Positions 62,101-64,000 of a stretch of 64,000 nt of DNA are shown here, in pieces. The notes under the pieces were generated by a model that did no database searches, was not told the DNA's origin, and worked only from the letters and a program-made list of their open reading frames with translations. Origin of the DNA: an uncultured Sulfitobacter sp. (lineage in GTDB: Bacteria; Pseudomonadota; Alphaproteobacteria; Rhodobacterales; Rhodobacteraceae); contig NZ_CANMFS010000004.1 in the NCBI RefSeq assembly GCF_947497275.1, positions 372,001 to 436,000 on the forward strand, in the 5' to 3' direction. How positions within the stretch are numbered: position 1 is the first letter of the stretch; every line of letters starts with the position of its first letter. Position numbers and translations under genes: made by a program.

Positions 62101-64000
62101 GACGATCAGCTCGAAGGTCAGCACCACATCGGCATCGCCCACGGTTAGGGTCGGCGCGGTAAAGCCGGGGCTGACGCTGCTGTCCCCGGTGAGGGCGACG
62201 CCGGTGCCGCTGGTCTGGGTCCAGGCATAGGTCAGGGTCTGGTCCGCATCGTTTGCATCCGAGCCGGTGCCGTCGAGTGTGACGGAGGCGGCGGAGGCGA
62301 CGGCTTGATCCGAGCCTGCATCTGCGGTGGGCGCGGTGTTGCCGGGAGCGGAGACGGTGACGGTGACGCTATCGGCGGGCGAGGGATCGAAACCGTCGTT
62401 GACGATCAGCTGGAAGGTCAGCACGACGGGCGTATCGCCCACGGCCAGTTCCGGCGCGGTGAAGCCGGGGCTAACGGTGCTGTCCCCGGTGAGGGTGACG
62501 CCGGTGCCGCCGGTCTGGGTCCAGACGTAGGTCAGGGTCTGGCCTACATCACCCGCGTCCGAGCCGGTGCCGTCGAGCGTGACGGACGCGGCGGAGGCGA
62601 CGGCTTGATCCGGGCCTGCCGCTGCGGTCGGCGCGGTGTTGCCAGTGGCGGAGACGGTCACGGTGACGCTGTCGGCAGGCGAAGGATCGAAACCGTCGTT
62701 GACGATCAGCTGGAAGGTCAGCACGACGGGCGTATCACCTACGGCCAGTTCCGGCGCGGTGAAGCCGGGGCTAACGGTGCTGTCCCCGGTGAGGGTGACG
62801 CCGGTGCCGCCGGTCTGGGTCCAGACGTAGGTCAGGGTCTGGCCCGCATCGTTTGCATCCGAGCCGGTGCCGTCGAGTGTGACGGAAGCGGCGGAGGCGA
62901 CGGCTTGATCCGGGCCTGCCGCTGCGGTCGGCGCGGCGTTGCCGGTGGCAGAGACGGTGACGGAGACGCTGTCGGCGGGCGAAGGATCGAAACCGTCGTT
63001 GACGATCAGCTCGAAGGTCAGCACGACGGGCGTATCGCCCACGGCCAGTTCCGGCGCGGTGAAGCTGGGGTTAACGGTGCTGTCCCCGGTGAGGGTGACG
63101 CCGGTGCCGCTGGTCTGGGTCCAGGCGTAGGTCAGGCTCTGGCCCGCGTCGTTTGCATCCGAGCCGGTGCCGTCGAGCGTGACGGCGGCGGCGGAGGCGA
63201 CGGTCTGATCCGGGCCTGCATTTGCGGTGGGCGCGGTATTGGCGGGGGCGGAGACGGTGACGGAAACGCTGTCGGCGGGCGAAGGATCGAAACCGTCGTT
63301 GACCACAAGATCAAAGGTCAGCACCAGATCAGCCGCGCCGATGGCCAGGGTCGGCGCGGTAAAGCTGGGACTGACGCTGGTGTCCCCGGTGAGGGTGACG
63401 CCGGTGCCGCTGGTCTGGGTCCAGGTATAGGCCAATGTCTGGCCTACATCACCCGCGTCCGAGCCGGAGCCGTCCAGCCTGACGGATGTGGCGGCGTCGA
63501 CTTCTTGATTGAGGCCCGCATTCGCGGTGGGCGCGGTATTGGCGGGGGCGGAGACGGTGACGGAAACGCTGTCGGCGGGCGAAGGATCGAAACCGTCGTT
63601 GACCACGAGCTGGAAGGTCAGCACCACATTGGCAGCACCGACGGCCAGGGTTGGCGCGGTAAAGCTGGGGCTGCCGGTGGTGTCCCCGGTGAGGGTGACG
63701 CCGGTGCCGCTGGTCTGGGTCCAGGCATAGGTCAATGTCTGGCCTACATCACCCGCGTCCGAGCCGGAGCCGTCCAGCCTGACGGATGTGGCGGCGTCGA
63801 CTTCTTGATTGAGGCCCGCATTCGCGGTGGGCGCGGTATTGGCGGGGGCGGAGACGGTGACGGAAACGCTGTCGGCGGGCGAAGGATCGAAACCGTCGTT
63901 GACCACGAGCTGGAAGGTCAGCACCACATTGGCAGCGCCGATGGCCAGGGTCGGCGCGGTAAAGCTGGGACTGACGCTGGTGTCCCCGGTGAGGGTGACG
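59131..64000 (-). CDS. Giant repetitive adhesin with a C-terminal autotransporter-type beta-barrel (5' partial)
   Basis: 1,622 codons are visible and the N terminus lies beyond the window. In protein order: at least nine and a half repeats of exactly 100 residues (PKD/REJ-like beta-sandwiches, core SVTLDGTGSDANDAGQTLTY, then LIVNDGFDPSPADSVSVTVS); a HYR-like domain (about 61137-60850); bacterial Ig-like domains (about 60850-60060) with TPPTISVGALSG and a TFSESVTGF-type segment; a linker; and a beta-barrel of about 270 residues ending YGLSLGFDMQF, with the C-terminal Phe of outer-membrane proteins. It should display a long rod on the cell surface for adhesion or aggregation. Confidence 0.88.
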   Translation of the reverse strand, partial: VTLTGDTSVSPSFTAPTLAIGAANVVLTFQLVVNDGFDPSPADSVSVTVSAPANTAPTANAGLNQEVDAATSVRLDGSGSDAGDVGQTLTYAWTQTSGTGVTLTGDTTGSPSFTAPTLAVGAANVVLTFQLVVNDGFDPSPADSVSVTVSAPANTAPTANAGLNQEVDAATSVRLDGSGSDAGDVGQTLAYTWTQTSGTGVTLTGDTSVSPSFTAPTLAIGAADLVLTFDLVVNDGFDPSPADSVSVTVSAPANTAPTANAGPDQTVASAAAVTLDGTGSDANDAGQSLTYAWTQTSGTGVTLTGDSTVNPSFTAPELAVGDTPVVLTFELIVNDGFDPSPADSVSVTVSATGNAAPTAAAGPDQAVASAASVTLDGTGSDANDAGQTLTYVWTQTGGTGVTLTGDSTVSPGFTAPELAVGDTPVVLTFQLIVNDGFDPSPADSVTVTVSATGNTAPTAAAGPDQAVASAASVTLDGTGSDAGDVGQTLTYVWTQTGGTGVTLTGDSTVSPGFTAPELAVGDTPVVLTFQLIVNDGFDPSPADSVTVTVSAPGNTAPTADAGSDQAVASAASVTLDGTGSDANDADQTLTYAWTQTSGTGVALTGDSSVSPGFTAPTLTVGDADVVLTFELIVNDGFDPSPADSVTVTVSAPGNTAPTANAGPDQAVASAASVTLDGTGSDANDAGQTLTYVWTETSGTGVTLTGDTTGSPSFTAPELAVGASPVVLTFQLIVNDGFDPSPAESVSVTVSAPGNTAPTAEAGPDQAVASAASVTLDGTGSDANDAGQTLTYSWTETSGTDVTLTGDSTGSPSFTAPTLAVGDADVVLTFELIVNDGFDPSPADSVSVTVSAPGNTAPTANAGSDQAVASAASVTLDGTGSDANDADQTLTYVWTQTAGTTITLSDATAAAPGFTAPTLAIGDADATLTFELIVNDGFDPSPADSVTVTVTPPADTEPPVIADIADIAVDTDADGNTASVVLTATITDNSGETILPVFSIDGTVIASPYDFPVGATTVFVDAQDSADNEATQQTFVVTVTDTTPPDAPVVVTLTATPDGRVDLVGTAEPDSTLTITFPDGSTRSVTANTDTGTFAMTSDTPQQSGVITLVTTDPAGNVSASATVDFVGDDTPPTISVGALSGPTNRAYTAAITLSEDSTDFGVTDLTLKNATATLTGSGSNYSATLTPDADGTVSLSVATGAFTDAAGNANEASNTVSAVFDGTAPTVRISGAPDTLAGDRPFSVTVTFSESVTGFVADDISTTNATVTGLSGGGASYVTMLRASGTGDIQVSIPANVATDAAGNGNLASNQIMIEDFTVERTQELIASYMQTRANQLIRNQPGLIPFLSDTSQRSFRFAATQGSGNFDFATGTNYPVWAQMSGSWTNDGDSKGEYVFGALGSHRSIRGNLLVGAMLQFDHLSEDTGVSSVSGTGWMVGPYFIARGTTQPLYFEGRLLYGETSNRISPFGTYEDSFDTTRMLAQLKVAGELSYGVTTVTPFMDASYTTDDQHSYMDSLGNAIPEQGIGLGQIEIGMDFSMMMPVSTGELELLSGFSGIWSHTSGSGFASTVTPDYEGGRARVELGVNRTMPAGQSFTAATYYDGIGANGFESYGLSLGFDMQF
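61138..64000. repeat. Tandem 300-bp coding repeats
   Basis: The block around AAACCGTCGTTGAC recurs at 61190, 61490, 61790, 62090, 62390, 62690, 62990, 63290, 63590 and 63890, every 300 bases without any length change. Neighbouring units differ by scattered substitutions; 63481-63600 and 63781-63900 are identical. The array continues past the window end. Confidence 0.95.

Noticed and set aside
61037..63730. Regularly spaced 60- to 73-codon plus-strand ORFs
   Set aside because: They are antisense images of the 300-bp adhesin repeats, so they recur with the same period; they are not separate genes.
61138..64000. CRISPR array
   Set aside because: The repeats are 300 bp long, contiguous and in frame within one coding sequence, with no spacers.

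Overview
The window is a GC-rich (roughly 60%) piece of chromosome from an alphaproteobacterium, most likely a marine Rhodobacteraceae (Roseobacter group). The evidence is gene content and order: rimP-nusA-ylxR-infB, a parvulin-argJ-mutT run beside secA, dnaK-dnaJ beside radC, rnd-lptC-lptA-lptB-hpf-ptsN, a TRAP transporter and NodH-like sulfotransferases. Assignments are from reading motifs and gene order only; no database search was possible.

Layout. 1-6.3 kb: end of a short solute-binding protein, then the rimP-nusA-ylxR-infB translation/transcription operon with a promoter, a leader carrying a terminator-like hairpin, and a strong terminator. 6.4-15.9 kb: a 43-aa ORF, mutT-argJ-parvulin on the minus strand, divergent secA followed by two envelope proteins of unclear role, then radC. 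16-19.1 kb: dnaK-dnaJ. 19.4-22 kb: alkB and a cation/proton antiporter. 22.4-33 kb: a surface polysaccharide region with a KpsM-like export permease, cysQ, several glycosyltransferases, galU, galE and a two-domain sulfotransferase. 33-36.8 kb: ptsN, hpf, lptB, lptA, lptC, rnd. 36.8-41.5 kb: a PaaX-like regulator divergent from a GH13 sugar phosphorylase that converges on a glucosyl-3-phosphoglycerate synthase/phosphatase pair, probably a glucosylglycerate compatible-solute locus. 41.7-44.6 kb: an OmpR-type two-component system divergent from a secreted EF-hand protein, with repeated operator-like sites between. 44.6-55.3 kb: a 2-hydroxyacid dehydrogenase, an amidase, a dctPQM TRAP transporter, a PLP decarboxylase, an orphan pxpA, a YcaQ-type protein and a LacI-type regulator.

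At 55462 a tRNA-Arg(CCU) marks an abrupt change. About 3.5 kb of lower-GC, gene-poor DNA follows, with broken small ORFs, an IS1595-type transposase, a DUF3800 gene with a divergent 50-codon ORF, and a relic of a VapB-like antitoxin. This looks like an eroded genomic island inserted at the tRNA. The window ends inside a very large minus-strand autotransporter-type adhesin whose passenger consists of at least nine and a half tandem units of exactly 300 bp.

Functional links. CysQ hydrolyses PAP, the by-product of PAPS-dependent sulfotransferases, so its place in the glycan region next to a double sulfotransferase suggests a sulfated surface polysaccharide. The synthase, phosphatase and phosphorylase at 37.8-41.5 kb can be read as a make-and-recycle pathway for glucosylglycerate. 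The most attractive leads are that locus, the response-regulator/EF-hand intergenic sites, the two-domain sulfotransferase, the DUF3800/50-aa pair and the perfectly periodic adhesin.
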